Shown: positions 1-9,529, counted from the stretch's first letter. The stretch is 64,000 nt of DNA from an uncultured Lentisphaerota bacterium (GCA_903912445.1 CAIWHP010000248.1:1-64000); one strand, 5' to 3'. The notes: generated from the letters alone by a model not told the origin. A program made the numbers and translations.

Positions 1-54
1 AGCGATCGTTGCCGTAGCCGCGTTCGTGAGAACGCGGCCCACCTGAAACCGCAC

Positions 55-83
55 TTGCCCTTCCACCGCCCGTGCCCTAACAT
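55..83 (+). promoter_or_regulatory. Putative sigma70-type promoter
   Basis: A TTGCCC hexamer is followed after exactly 17 bp by TAACAT, about 55 bp before the chosen start of the next gene. The element CCGTGCCCTAACAT recurs almost unchanged (CCGTGTCCTAGCAT) in front of the MFS gene at 5 kb, with the same -35 hexamer and spacing. Inferred from sequence only. Confidence 0.45.
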
Positions 84-137
84 CGCCGTCTGCAAATGAT
101 GTCACCTTCGACAACACACCTGGCACGGGAGGGAAAA

Positions 138-1073
138 ATGAAAACATGGATCGTCTCCATCGTGACGTGCGCGCTGCTTTCCAGCACAACGACGGCGGAA
201 ATACCAAAGCCGGTCAGAGGCACGCGCGTGGTATTGACTCCACCGGCGGGTTTCGTTGTCGCCGATCGCTTCCCCGGCTACATGTCGCAGGAAACGGGAG
301 CGTCCATCATGGTCCTCGAATTACCGGCCCCGTTTGCGGAGGTGGCCAAGGATTTCAATGCCGAGGGATTCAAGCGGAAAGGTCTGGCGTTCATAAGTCA
401 GGACAAAGTGACCTTTGGCGGACAGCAAGGCGTGTTGATTTTGAGCGGTCAAACCGCGCGCGGCGTCGAGTTCCTCAAGTGGATGGGTATCTTCGGGGAC
501 GACAAGGGCACCTGTCTGGTGACGGCCTCTTTTCCTAAATCCGCCGAGGCCAGTCTCCTGACTCCGCTTAAGACAGCGGTCCTCGGCGCCCAGGCCAGCG
601 GCGCCCCCGTTGATCCTTTGGCCGGGTTGACCTTCCGCATCTCCCCAACCAACGATCTGCAACTGGCTAAAGTCATCGGTAACAATATGCTCTTCAGCAA
701 GGGCGGCGTGTTTCCCGTCAAGAGTCAGGACATCCCCATCTTTATCGCGGCCGCCTCGGCCAGTCAGGGGTTGAACATCCCGGACAAACGCCTCTTTGCC
801 GAGGCCCGCCTGCAGAAAGTCGCCAAGCTCACCAACGTCAGGGTAAAGAGTACCGAGCCGATTAGCGCCGATGGCTTGGATGGCTTCGAGTCCACGGCCG
901 ACGCAACCGAAACCACCAGCAACGCCAACATGTTTGTCTACCAAGTGATCCTGTTTGATGCCGATGGCTATTTCGTCATGCAAGGCATCGCCAGCGACGA
1001 GGTCGGCCGGGCGCAGTTGCCGACCATGAAACTGATGGCCCGCTCCTTCAAGAAAGCGACGCCCAAGTCCTAA
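138..1073 (+). CDS. Exported protein of unknown function
   Basis: This encodes a protein of about 311 residues that I do not recognise. It begins with a clear Sec signal peptide (Lys, then a hydrophobic stretch, then Ser/Thr and Ala residues and a TTAEIP-like cleavage region), so it is probably periplasmic. The frame is open 42 bp further upstream, but this ATG follows a strong GGGAGGG ribosome site at the right distance and gives the signal peptide, so it is preferred. The mature part looks like a mixed alpha/beta protein with two similar halves (FRISPTND and earlier AGFVVADRFPGYM regions), without metal or nucleotide motifs. It stands alone behind its own promoter. Confidence 0.7.
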   Translation: MKTWIVSIVTCALLSSTTTAEIPKPVRGTRVVLTPPAGFVVADRFPGYMSQETGASIMVLELPAPFAEVAKDFNAEGFKRKGLAFISQDKVTFGGQQGVLILSGQTARGVEFLKWMGIFGDDKGTCLVTASFPKSAEASLLTPLKTAVLGAQASGAPVDPLAGLTFRISPTNDLQLAKVIGNNMLFSKGGVFPVKSQDIPIFIAAASASQGLNIPDKRLFAEARLQKVAKLTNVRVKSTEPISADGLDGFESTADATETTSNANMFVYQVILFDADGYFVMQGIASDEVGRAQLPTMKLMARSFKKATPKS

Positions 1074-1397
1074 GCCGCTGGCTTCACTCCGAAATTGATT
1101 TGCTCCGCCGCCGCCCCACCCCTCGCAACCTTTTCCGCCATGACACCAAGAGCGCCAGTCGAGCCTTGCGAGGCGGGCAGCCCTTGGCTGCCAAGCCGGA
1201 GAAGAGTATGACGCCGATATTCACCACACTTCCGCCAACCGCTACTCGGCGCAAGAGCGTTCAGGACGACGCGCGGTCCTAACCGCCCCGGGCCGCGACT
1301 GGTCTCCGGTCGCAACGCGCAGCATGTCATTCTAAATGACCAGTCCAGTACATTCTGGTTATTAACGCCGTCCAGAAGGCGCCAGCCGAGTGAGTTG
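1074..1397. other. Intergenic gap between convergent genes
   Basis: No convincing gene. A small 60-codon open frame has no ribosome site and unnatural composition. The gap separates two convergent genes. A weak GCGAC...GTCGC hairpin near 1296-1316 could contribute to termination, but no T-tract follows it. Confidence 0.4.
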
Positions 1398-2786
1398 TTA
1401 AGGTGTGATCCCTTTTCTTGAAAGAGCCGGCACCAACTTGACCACAATGATTTCATCCGGAACATTCAAGTTGAGGCTCGTTGGCTTGATGTAACTCTCA
1501 ATCGGTTTCAGTGTAGCCAGTGAATAGACCGCAGCACTGGAAATGGTGGTTCCCAATTTCAAAGTCACCGTCACGGGCGCATTGGTGGTGTCCTTCCAGT
1601 TTGCCATGTTTTCATTGCCACCCCCGTTGAAAAAGCAGTTTACGTCTTGCCACAGCAATAGGTAGAACGCTCCTGTGCTTTTCTGCAACAATGTCTGCCG
1701 CACTTCATTCGTATTGCCTGACAATGTGTATTCCAGGCTGCCTGGTGTAAAAGTTGGAATTTTCCATTCTCGCGCCGTCGCGTTCCACGTCCCTTCCTTG
1801 AGCAGGCTGATGAGATTTTTGACATGGGTGTAGGCTGGTTTGGGTGTCAAATCACGGTTCAGGTATGCCCCGAAATTATTTTCCCGATCCGCCATGTTGG
1901 TGCCAAAGTCCACCCACGTGAAAGGATAGGCAAAAGCAATGCCACGGTTGAAGTAGGTCGCGTAAAGCCTGGGCATGTATTTTCCGGCGGCACGCTGCGA
2001 GACATAGCGATGCCCGGACTTGTCTCTTGTGGCATTGTGATACCCCGTCTCGGTGGCAATGATTGGTTTTGAGGTGTCAAACATTTTTTGGGTATCGCTG
2101 ATCCAAGCTTCCAAGCCTTCCGATGGTTCCCGGCCGTTGGGATAACTGTGCATGTTAGCGTAATCTGCACGGATGGGCTTGAGATACTGGGACTGTCCGG
2201 GATGCGCCATCGGCGGAGCTAAAACCGGAATCTTCGCCGTGCGCGGATCGCCATTGAGCGCGGCATACATCGCGCTCATAAATGCGCGGGTGCCGGAATA
2301 ATCATTCGCTTTGACGTTGTCAATTTTCTTAACACCCTTTTCATCCACCCAGTAAATCTCCTTCCCTTTCGCCTTGCCGAATCCGTCCACTTCATTCGGT
2401 CCCTCGAACGCCTCGAAAAATGGATGCGCTACAAAATTGCTTACCAGGTCTGCGGCCTTGATGGGTGGGCGACCGGGTATCACCGGTGTCCAAGTAACTC
2501 GAATCCCATAGTTGGCATAGAGGGCCTTCAGGTAACGATATTTGCCGCTGTTGATGGGCATGTCATCACGAATATGCCTGAGGCCCAATTCTCCCAACAA
2601 TCTTGACGCCGTTGGATTGGTAAAGACCGATGTTCCGGCATAATTCGCTTTGAAGTGCGTATCCACACCCATCGTGTTCACAAAGCTCTCTGTTGTCCTT
2701 GCCTGTTCAGCTCCAGTTGTGGAAACAGTCAAGGTATAGATCGAGGGCATTGCGGCCATTAGAGCCTTGATAAGAAATATTTTCAT
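1398..2786 (-). CDS. Exported glycoside hydrolase-like TIM-barrel protein (clan GH-A type)
   Basis: A 462-residue secreted protein. Residues 1-26 are a signal peptide. The body has features of a clan GH-A (beta/alpha)8 glycosidase: a FEGPNE motif around residue 132, which fits the acid/base Asn-Glu pair at the end of strand 4, and IATETGYHN around residue 246, which fits the nucleophile Glu at strand 7. RHIRDDMP near residue 72 and AYPFTWVDFG near 290 fit other barrel strands. Residues from about 350 on look like a beta-sandwich accessory domain. Closest families by feel are GH39/GH5-like proteins, so the substrate is unknown. The gene is monocistronic and divergent from the small lipoprotein gene. 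Start chosen at the ATG that opens the signal peptide. Confidence 0.65.
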   Translation of the reverse strand: MKIFLIKALMAAMPSIYTLTVSTTGAEQARTTESFVNTMGVDTHFKANYAGTSVFTNPTASRLLGELGLRHIRDDMPINSGKYRYLKALYANYGIRVTWTPVIPGRPPIKAADLVSNFVAHPFFEAFEGPNEVDGFGKAKGKEIYWVDEKGVKKIDNVKANDYSGTRAFMSAMYAALNGDPRTAKIPVLAPPMAHPGQSQYLKPIRADYANMHSYPNGREPSEGLEAWISDTQKMFDTSKPIIATETGYHNATRDKSGHRYVSQRAAGKYMPRLYATYFNRGIAFAYPFTWVDFGTNMADRENNFGAYLNRDLTPKPAYTHVKNLISLLKEGTWNATAREWKIPTFTPGSLEYTLSGNTNEVRQTLLQKSTGAFYLLLWQDVNCFFNGGGNENMANWKDTTNAPVTVTLKLGTTISSAAVYSLATLKPIESYIKPTSLNLNVPDEIIVVKLVPALSRKGITP

Positions 2787-2811
2787 GCCATCTCACTGAA
2801 GTCCCAACGTT

Positions 2812-2840
2812 TGTTTAGGGCACGGACAGAATAGGCTGAT
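2812..2840 (-). promoter_or_regulatory. Possible promoter of the glycosidase gene
   Basis: On the minus strand the sequence CCGTGCCCTAAACA places a TAAACA -10 about 25 bp before the ATG. It repeats the CCGTGCCCTAA block of the promoter at 70-83. The -35 region (ATCAGC at 17 bp) is poor, so this rests mainly on the shared block. Confidence 0.3.
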
Positions 2841-3018
2841 AAACATGGCTTTCAAGGCGAAAAAGGATTTTATCGGCTTGAAGTTGGAATCTGTTCGGGT
2901 TGGGTGGTCGGGCGACATCTGTGTTCATCCGAGTCGAAAAACTCCCGCCTTCATTTCCTCTGTTCAATTCTTCTCTGCCGCTCCGCGCTTGCCCCGCCGC
3001 CGCCCAGTTCCTCTGCCG

Positions 3019-3047
3019 TTGACAGTTGACCGCGCGTTTCCTAAGGT
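3019..3047 (+). promoter_or_regulatory. Putative sigma70-type promoter
   Basis: A perfect TTGACA is followed after 17 bp by TAAGGT, about 50 bp upstream of the ATG of the small lipoprotein gene. The remaining part of the 310-bp divergent gap shows no gene. Confidence 0.5.
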
Positions 3048-3096
3048 TCCTATTGAAGTTGAAACGTTCCTCGAAAAATAGACAAGGAGCAACCCG

Positions 3097-3591
3097 ATGA
3101 AAGTGCCAAGCCTCGCCAAGCCGGTAGCGGTTGCCGTTATGATGGTAATCGCTCTTGCCGGGTCAGCCGTTTCGTGCAAGACGGTGCCTGTTGCGGCGCA
3201 ACGGCACGAACCGATGGTTTCCATCACACAACTGGAGGCCGGTACGCGCACGACCAACATGAAGCTGCTGCGCATTTCGGCCCTATTAGATGGTAGTTGC
3301 CGGATCAGTTTCACACGCCAGGGGGTGCGTTATGAACACAAGAGCTGGGCACAGCCCAAGAACGTGATCTTTGACGGTGACCCGTGGTCCCCGCTCGATC
3401 AGACACCGCCAGTGTGGGAAAAATATGCGGCCAATTTGGACTTGCCACGTGCTTACATCGCCGAGCGCAAGGGTCGCGATGTGATGGCGCTGGAATTAAC
3501 CCCCGACGGCTTCGATCTCTATCTTGCCGATGCGCCGAATGGTGCCGCGCCTTACTCGGTGACGATCATGATTCCGATGATAAGGCGCTGA
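3097..3591 (+). CDS. Small exported protein or lipoprotein of unknown function
   Basis: 164 residues starting with a signal peptide. The hydrophobic core ends in AGSAVSCK, where Cys27 may be a lipidation site. The lipobox (A-V-S-C) is not canonical, so it could also be simply secreted. An AAGGAG ribosome site 8 bp before the ATG fixes the start. The mature part contains FTRQGVRYEHKSW and a C-terminal YSVTIMIPMIRR strand, suggesting a small beta-rich domain. I do not recognise a family. The gene has its own TTGACA promoter and is followed at once by a terminator-like hairpin, so it is probably monocistronic. Confidence 0.65.
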   Translation: MKVPSLAKPVAVAVMMVIALAGSAVSCKTVPVAAQRHEPMVSITQLEAGTRTTNMKLLRISALLDGSCRISFTRQGVRYEHKSWAQPKNVIFDGDPWSPLDQTPPVWEKYAANLDLPRAYIAERKGRDVMALELTPDGFDLYLADAPNGAAPYSVTIMIPMIRR

Positions 3592-3608
3592 CCGTCGCGT
3601 GACGGTTT
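3591..3608 (+). terminator. Short terminator-like hairpin
   Basis: ACCGTC and GACGGT form a 6-bp stem around a GCGT loop, followed by TTTAT. The stem overlaps the stop codon of the lipoprotein gene and lies between convergent genes. Stem length is modest and the T-run is short. Confidence 0.4.
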
Positions 3609-3673
3609 ATGAGCCGCGCATAGACCACCCTGCCCGTAGGCTTCCCCGTTGGCTGCGCAGGGTCGGCGGGAAA

Positions 3674-4966
3674 TCAGCGCTTCGGTATCAGGTCATTTCT
3701 GGTCACCACATAATAGACGTAGGCGATGCGGGTGCCATCGTTAAGCACGCTGCAGATGGGCTGCGCATACTTATAGTGCGGGGTTGTGGCCGCGCTCTTT
3801 TTGACGAGGTCGACATATTCCCGCTTGTTGGATGCAAACTTGGCGGGTTTTTGCTGTTTGGCGCCCTTGATGAGCCACCATTGCTCCGTGTCGGCAGGAA
3901 TATAGCTGGTCCAGCGCTCGGAGGTCTCGAACAGGAACAGTTCGTTGGTGGTGAGGCACGACATCCAGAAGCTGTTGATGTCGAACCGGTCCGAGAGCCG
4001 CACGGTGATCAGATCGCCCGCCTGCAAGCCCACCCGGGCCTTGCCGGCCTTGTCCCGGCGGACGGTGATGACGTCTGCGCCATTGATGCGGATGATGCAA
4101 CCATTATTGCCGGAAGCATAGAGGTCCATGTTCCCCGAGGGAAGTCCGCCCAGCCGGACTTCGCCCGCCCCTGTCGCCGGCGTTGTCTGCGACTTGTTCG
4201 CGGAGGGCTTCGGCGGCGAGAGGTCCAGATCCCATTTCAATTTGATCCACGGGCTGGAGGGCTCTGTCAGCAGTTTCTTGTAGCTCTGCAACGTGACGCT
4301 GCCACGGTCTTGCGTCTGCTCCCATGACCAAAACTCACGACCGACAATGTGATTCCGGCCCAAGTCCTCCCAGGAACTGAAGGTCTTCTGCAGCAAGCGG
4401 GCGACGGGCATGATCCGCTGCCAAGCCTCGTCTTCCGAAAGATAGCCTGCCAGATAACCCCAGCCACACAGCGCGACGTAACGATCGAAATCCCAGGCAA
4501 TGATGCTTTTGGCGCCAAACTCATCCTTATACTTCAGCGCGATGGCCACCTGGTTGCTCTTGTCGTTATCACCGGCCACCACGCTCAGAAAGTTTTTCAA
4601 CTGCTCGGGGGATGCTTTCGTAAGCGTGTGCGCCAACTGGTCAAAACCACGCCGATGCCCGCCGGCTTCAATCCATTGGAAGGTCCCGAGCAGATCTTCC
4701 CGGTTCTGGTCACCCCACCATCTGGCCAATAATTTCTGCTCGGCCTCCTTGTTGGCTTGGTTGGCGGTAAAGCTCCCCAGCAAATCGTGGCGGCCCTGAT
4801 TGCTCTCCGTCAATATGCCGCAGGTGGCCAACGCCCATTTCTTTTGCGTGGGCGTCGGTGCGACATACGGTGTTGCCTCTTTGGGGATCAAGGGTGGATA
4901 GAGCTGATCGGTTTCTGCATACGAAGCCGTTGCAACAATCGCCGCAATCAAAATACTGTAGCGCAT
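3674..4966 (-). CDS. Exported DUF1266-domain protein
   Basis: About 430 residues. The start used here (MRYSILIAAIVATASYA) gives a standard signal peptide and has GAGGTG 6 bp upstream. An in-frame ATG 30 bp earlier would spoil the signal. The N-terminal half matches the DUF1266 pattern: KKWALATCGIL, a GTFQWIEAGGHRRGF segment, then IIAWDFDRYVALCGWGYLAGYLSEDEAW and a closing helix with SSWEDLGRNHIVGREFW. The function of DUF1266 is unknown. The second half, from about residue 255, is a separate beta-rich module that may bind a polymer. The gene is divergent from the MFS gene, with its own promoter. Confidence 0.65.
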   Translation of the reverse strand: MRYSILIAAIVATASYAETDQLYPPLIPKEATPYVAPTPTQKKWALATCGILTESNQGRHDLLGSFTANQANKEAEQKLLARWWGDQNREDLLGTFQWIEAGGHRRGFDQLAHTLTKASPEQLKNFLSVVAGDNDKSNQVAIALKYKDEFGAKSIIAWDFDRYVALCGWGYLAGYLSEDEAWQRIMPVARLLQKTFSSWEDLGRNHIVGREFWSWEQTQDRGSVTLQSYKKLLTEPSSPWIKLKWDLDLSPPKPSANKSQTTPATGAGEVRLGGLPSGNMDLYASGNNGCIIRINGADVITVRRDKAGKARVGLQAGDLITVRLSDRFDINSFWMSCLTTNELFLFETSERWTSYIPADTEQWWLIKGAKQQKPAKFASNKREYVDLVKKSAATTPHYKYAQPICSVLNDGTRIAYVYYVVTRNDLIPKR

Positions 4967-5002
4967 AACGACACCTCGCAAGTTACAACCCAACAATGTC
5001 GC

Positions 5003-5031
5003 TTTTTACAGTTTTCATTCGTTTGGCTCAA
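5003..5031 (-). promoter_or_regulatory. Putative promoter of the DUF1266 gene
   Basis: Read on the minus strand: TTGAGC, 17 bp, TAAAAA, with about 30 bp of leader before the ribosome site and ATG. It lies back to back with the MFS promoter. Confidence 0.45.
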
Positions 5032-5045
5032 GCTGAATCCCACGC

Positions 5046-5074
5046 TTGCCCCGCCGCCGCCCGTGTCCTAGCAT
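5046..5074 (+). promoter_or_regulatory. Putative promoter of the MFS gene
   Basis: TTGCCC, 17 bp, TAGCAT. Identical -35 and spacing, and a near-identical -10 block, to the promoter at 55-83. The -10 is only 12 bp from the first ATG, so the transcript leader would be very short. Confidence 0.45.
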
Positions 5075-5086
5075 GGCCGCAGATGA

Positions 5087-6460
5087 ATGGACCGAAACGT
5101 ACCCGCAGCGAAACCGCCCATGCCTGAACCTGCTCCCATCCCCGCACGCGAAGCGCAAACCTTGCGCGAGCTTTCGCCGCAGCAGTGGCGGTCGGGCATT
5201 GCGGCGTGGCTGGGGTGGTTGTTCGATGGGCTGGATATTCATCTCTATACCTTGGTCGCGGCGCCGTTCGTTGCGCAGCTCCTGCTGAACGCGGGCGACA
5301 TCACCGCGCTCAATCCGGCGGACCCGCTGGTGAAGGAAAAGAGTTCGTGGATTCAGGGCGCGTTCCTCGTCGGCTGGGCGTTGGGCGGCGGCTTCTTCGG
5401 CCGTATCGGCGACCGGCTCGGCCGCAGCCGCGCCTTGAGCCTGACGATCCTGACCTATGCGATTTTCACAGGGCTCGCGTTCTTCTCACAGACCTGGTGG
5501 CAGCTGCTCATCTGCCGCTTCCTCGCCGCGCTCGGCATCGGCGGCGAGTGGGCGGTGGGCTCCGCGCTGCTCTCGGAGACGTGGCCCAAGAAGTGGCGCC
5601 CGTGGATCGCCGCCGTCCTGCAGTCCGCCGTGAACATCGGCGTGCTGCTCGCCTGCCTGACGGTGTATATCCTCGTCTCCTTCAGCGCCGCGCGCGGCAT
5701 CGCCTACCAGCCGCGCTGGGTTTTCCTCGTCGGCATCCTGCCCGCCCTGCTCGTCTTCTGGATCCGCCGTAACGTGCCGGAGCCGGAGACGTGGCACGCC
5801 GCCAAGACCGCCGCGCACGGCCACGAACCCGGCATCCTGCAACTCTTCGCGCCCGGCATCCGGCGCACCACCGTGCTGACGCTGATCGTCTGCTCCTGCT
5901 CGCTGACGGCGTGGTGGGCGTTCATGTTCTGGCACGCGCAGCACCTGCGCAACCTGCCCGAGCTCGCCGCCTGGCCGGTGGACCAGCGCGAGAAGCTCGT
6001 CAGCGTCGCGTTCTTTGTCGTCATCGGCGTCTCCATCTTCGGCAATTTTTTCTGCGGCTGGCTCGCGCGCCTCATCGGCTATCGGCGCTCCATCTCCGGC
6101 ATGTGCTTCGCCTTCTGCCTCGCGACGACCGGCACCTTCGCGTGGCCGCACACCTGCACCGAACTCGTCTGGTTCTGGTTCCCGCTGGTCGGCTTCTGCA
6201 GCAGCGTCTTCAGCCTGTTCACGATGTACATGCCGCCGCTGTTCCCCACCCTGCTGCGCACGACCGGCGCGGGCTTCTGCTACAACTTCGGCCGCATCGC
6301 CGCCGCGGCCGGCACGATCGTCTTCGCGCTCTTCGCACCCGTCGGCGATTTCCGCCACGCCCTGCTCTACGCCGGCTTCCTCACGCCCATCGCCGCCGCC
6401 GTCGCCCTGCTCCTCCCCGAGCCGCCCGACGAAGCCGGCCCCGTCGCCGCGCTCGACTGA
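5087..6460 (+). CDS. MFS transporter, sugar/organic-acid type
   Basis: A 457-residue inner-membrane protein with about 12 hydrophobic segments. Signature MFS motifs are present: WLFDGLDIHLYTLV in TM1, the loop 2-3 motif GRIGDRLGRSR, and RFLAALGIGGEWAVGSALLSE in TM4-5, which is typical of the SP and aromatic-acid (AAHS) MFS families. It would exchange a small organic solute with protons; the substrate cannot be told. The first 30 residues are Pro-rich and cytoplasmic. An alternative start is the Met at codon 12. No strong ribosome site precedes either ATG, and the promoter -10 is very close. It is followed by a 150-bp gap that contains two small CCTTGG/CCAAGG palindromes. Confidence 0.85.
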   Translation: MDRNVPAAKPPMPEPAPIPAREAQTLRELSPQQWRSGIAAWLGWLFDGLDIHLYTLVAAPFVAQLLLNAGDITALNPADPLVKEKSSWIQGAFLVGWALGGGFFGRIGDRLGRSRALSLTILTYAIFTGLAFFSQTWWQLLICRFLAALGIGGEWAVGSALLSETWPKKWRPWIAAVLQSAVNIGVLLACLTVYILVSFSAARGIAYQPRWVFLVGILPALLVFWIRRNVPEPETWHAAKTAAHGHEPGILQLFAPGIRRTTVLTLIVCSCSLTAWWAFMFWHAQHLRNLPELAAWPVDQREKLVSVAFFVVIGVSIFGNFFCGWLARLIGYRRSISGMCFAFCLATTGTFAWPHTCTELVWFWFPLVGFCSSVFSLFTMYMPPLFPTLLRTTGAGFCYNFGRIAAAAGTIVFALFAPVGDFRHALLYAGFLTPIAAAVALLLPEPPDEAGPVAALD

Positions 6461-6610
6461 ACCTTGGCCAAGGCATGGATTTGTTGAGCCCTCCTTGTTC
6501 CGGTACTTGGCTGCCCAAGGCTTACCCGCGGATATAAAGGCCCGCCGGGCACAATAAGCTCGCATGTGGGACGTTTCCCGATAAATATGTGGGCGGTGTG
6601 CGAGGATAGG

Positions 6611-9529
6611 GTGCAAACCTCACAACAGCGCGGTGAAAGCGGCAGGCTGTCAGGCTGGCTTTTCTTCCTGATCTTCGGCCTGCTCGCGGGGGGCATCGTT
6701 TCGGCGGGCTATTTTTTCCATCAAAACTTCGAGCAGCACTTCCGCGCCGGGGTGGAGCGGCAGCTTTCCGCCATCGCAGAGCTGAAGGTGGAGGAACTGA
6801 CGCAGTGGCGCAAGGCGCGACTGGGCGATGGCGAGCTCTTGCTCCAGAACCCCGCCTTCAGCGCGCTGGTGCGGCGCTTTTTGGGACAACCGGCGGACGC
6901 AGACGCGCAGCAGCAACTGCACGCCTGGCTCGGCAAGTACCCGGCCGCGCATGAGTATGACCGGGTGCTCCTGCTCGATGCGCAGGGCGCTGAACGGCTG
7001 GCTATCCCCACCAAGCTCGAACCGTTGGCCGCACACCTGCCCCCAGATATCGCTGTGGCCCTGCGTTCCGGCCGGGTGACATTTCTTGACTTTCATCGCG
7101 ATGCCCCCGACCGACCGATTCATCTATCCATCTTGGTGCCCATTTTGGATGACGCCCATGCAGGCCGACCCTTGGGCGCACTCCTGTTACGCATTGACCC
7201 GGAAACCTATCTCTATCCACTCATCAAGCGCTGGCCGACGCCAAGTCTGACTGCCGAGACGCTGCTCGTCCGCCGGGAAGGCAACGATGCCCTCTTCCTG
7301 AATGAACTTCGGTTCCGAACCAACACGGCCCTCAGCGTGCGCCGCTCCCTCACGCAGACCAACCTGCCCGCCGTGATGGCGGCCAGCGGACGGCAGGGCC
7401 TTGTGGAAGGGGTGGACTATCGCGGTGCGTCCGTGGTGGCCGATGTGCGCCCCGTCCCCGACTCACCGTGGTTCATGGTCACCCGCATGGACAAGGCCGA
7501 GGTCTATGGGCCTTTGCGCGAGCGGCTGTGGCTGGTGCTGGTGCTAATCGCCAGCCTGCTCTTCGGCGCGGGGGCCGGTGTGGGCCTGGTCTGGCGGCGG
7601 CAGAGCCTCCTGTTCTATCGCAAACAAGCCCAGACTGTCGCCCTGCTGCTGGAGAGCGAAGAAAAGTTCTTGCGGGTCTTTGAGCATTCCAACGCAGGCA
7701 TGTCCATCACGAAACCTTCTGGGGAAATCGAGGTTAATCAAGCCTTCTGCGATATGCTTGGCTACTCGCCGGCGGAACTGCACCAGCAACGCTGGCAAGA
7801 CCTCTCCCATCCAGCTGACGTGGAGGAGACCCAACGGGTGATGGAAAAGTTGCTGGCCGGCGGGCGGCAAGCGGCGCGGTTCACCAAGCGTTATCTCCAT
7901 AAAAACGGGTCCGTGGTGTGGGCGGATGTCAGCAGCACGCTGCGCAGAGATGCTGCCGGACAGCCGCTCTATTTTATGACGATCGTGCTCGACACGACCG
8001 CGCGACAGAAGGCAGAGACCGCGCTCCGTGAGGCCAATGAATATCTGGATAATCTGTTCAACTATGCGAATGCCCCGATCATCGTCTGGGACCCGCAGTT
8101 CAAGATCACCCGCTTCAATCACGCCTTCGAGAATTTGACCGGGCGCACCGCCGCCGAGGTCATGGGACAATCGCTGGAAATTCTTTTCCCTGATACGATG
8201 GTGGAAAGCTCGATGGCGCAGATTCGTACGACCCTGACGGGGGATCGGTGGGAGACGGTGGAAATCGCCATCCAACATCGGGATGGGCCGGTGGCCACCC
8301 TCTTGTGGAATTCGGCCACGCTGTTCGCACCGGATGGAAAGACCCCCGTCGCCACTATCGCGCAAGGCCACAACATCACTGAGCGCAAGCGGGCTATGGA
8401 GACGCTGCGGGAGAGCGAAGCCTTCACCAAGACGGTGCTGGATAATCTGCCCGTGGGCATCGCCGTGAACTCGGTGAATCCTGCGGTGCAGTTCAGTTAC
8501 ATGAATGACAATTTCCCGAAAATCTATCGGACCACCCGGGCTCGGCTCTCCAGTCCGGATGGTTTCTGGACCGCCGTTTATGAGGAGCCGGCGTTCAGGG
8601 AAAAGCTCAAGCAACGGGTGCTGGAGGATTGCGCCAGCGGGGACGCCGAACGCATGTATTGGACCGATATCCCCCTCACCCGCGCCGGCGAAAAAACGGC
8701 TTTCATCTCGGCGAGCAACACGCCGTTGTCCGACAAACAGTTGATGATCTCGATGGTATGGGACGTCACCGAGCGCAAGCAGGCGGAGGCGGCATTACAA
8801 CAGAGCGCGCGGGAGTTGCAGGAGAAGAATGCCGAGCTGGAGCGGTTCCTCTACACCGCGTCCCATGACCTGAAGAGCCCGGTCGTGACCATCAGGACCT
8901 TCATTGGTTATCTGGGCCAGGACTTGGCGGCCAACCAGGTCGAGCGGGTGGAAAAGGACATGGCCTTTATCCGCGGCGCAGCCGACAAAATGGCCCGCCT
9001 GCTCGAAGATTTGTTGGAAATCTCAAGGATCGGGCGCATCGTCAGCCCGCCGGTGCCGGTTACTTTGCTCGCGCTGGTGGAGGAAGCCCGCGCCGCGGTG
9101 GCCGGACGCCTTACCGAGCGCGGGGTGCGCATGCAGGTGACCGGCCCGGAGGTGACGTTCTATGGTGACCGGCTCCGGCTGGCCGAGATCTGGCAGAACC
9201 TGATCGAGAACGCCGTCAAGTTCATGGGCGCCCAATCCGCGCCGACCATCGAAATCGGTATGCAACCGCGCGATGCGGAACAGGTGTTCTTCGTGCGCGA
9301 TAACGGCATCGGTATCGACCCGCGCTTTCAGTCGAAAATTTTTGATTTGTTCGAGAAGCTGGATGCCAAGGCCGAGGGGACAGGCATCGGCCTGGCCGTG
9401 GTCAAACGGATCGTGGAAGTTTACGGGGGACGGATCTGGGTGGAGTCGGCGGGGTTGGACCAGGGCGCCTGTTTCTATTTCACATTGCCCGAGGCACTGC
9501 ACAAACCCAAGGAAGGAAAGGGGAAATGA
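6611..9529 (+). CDS. Membrane PAS-domain sensor histidine kinase
   Basis: 972 residues if translation begins at this GTG, which has GAGG 5 bp upstream; in-frame ATGs lie further upstream. TM1 is residues 15-35 and TM2 306-329, enclosing a 270-residue extracytoplasmic sensor region. Three PAS domains follow (about 349-467, 475-592 and 600-722), then a HisKA helix with the phospho-acceptor His752 in YTASHDLKSPV. The HATPase has the N box (ENAVKF near 866), the DNGIGID G1 box and the GTGIGLAV G2 box. The kinase core is of the phytochrome/Rcp1 kind. Its stop overlaps the ATG of the receiver gene by 4 bp, which marks that protein as the likely partner. The ligand is unknown. Confidence 0.9.
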   Translation: MQTSQQRGESGRLSGWLFFLIFGLLAGGIVSAGYFFHQNFEQHFRAGVERQLSAIAELKVEELTQWRKARLGDGELLLQNPAFSALVRRFLGQPADADAQQQLHAWLGKYPAAHEYDRVLLLDAQGAERLAIPTKLEPLAAHLPPDIAVALRSGRVTFLDFHRDAPDRPIHLSILVPILDDAHAGRPLGALLLRIDPETYLYPLIKRWPTPSLTAETLLVRREGNDALFLNELRFRTNTALSVRRSLTQTNLPAVMAASGRQGLVEGVDYRGASVVADVRPVPDSPWFMVTRMDKAEVYGPLRERLWLVLVLIASLLFGAGAGVGLVWRRQSLLFYRKQAQTVALLLESEEKFLRVFEHSNAGMSITKPSGEIEVNQAFCDMLGYSPAELHQQRWQDLSHPADVEETQRVMEKLLAGGRQAARFTKRYLHKNGSVVWADVSSTLRRDAAGQPLYFMTIVLDTTARQKAETALREANEYLDNLFNYANAPIIVWDPQFKITRFNHAFENLTGRTAAEVMGQSLEILFPDTMVESSMAQIRTTLTGDRWETVEIAIQHRDGPVATLLWNSATLFAPDGKTPVATIAQGHNITERKRAMETLRESEAFTKTVLDNLPVGIAVNSVNPAVQFSYMNDNFPKIYRTTRARLSSPDGFWTAVYEEPAFREKLKQRVLEDCASGDAERMYWTDIPLTRAGEKTAFISASNTPLSDKQLMISMVWDVTERKQAEAALQQSARELQEKNAELERFLYTASHDLKSPVVTIRTFIGYLGQDLAANQVERVEKDMAFIRGAADKMARLLEDLLEISRIGRIVSPPVPVTLLALVEEARAAVAGRLTERGVRMQVTGPEVTFYGDRLRLAEIWQNLIENAVKFMGAQSAPTIEIGMQPRDAEQVFFVRDNGIGIDPRFQSKIFDLFEKLDAKAEGTGIGLAVVKRIVEVYGGRIWVESAGLDQGACFYFTLPEALHKPKEGKGK

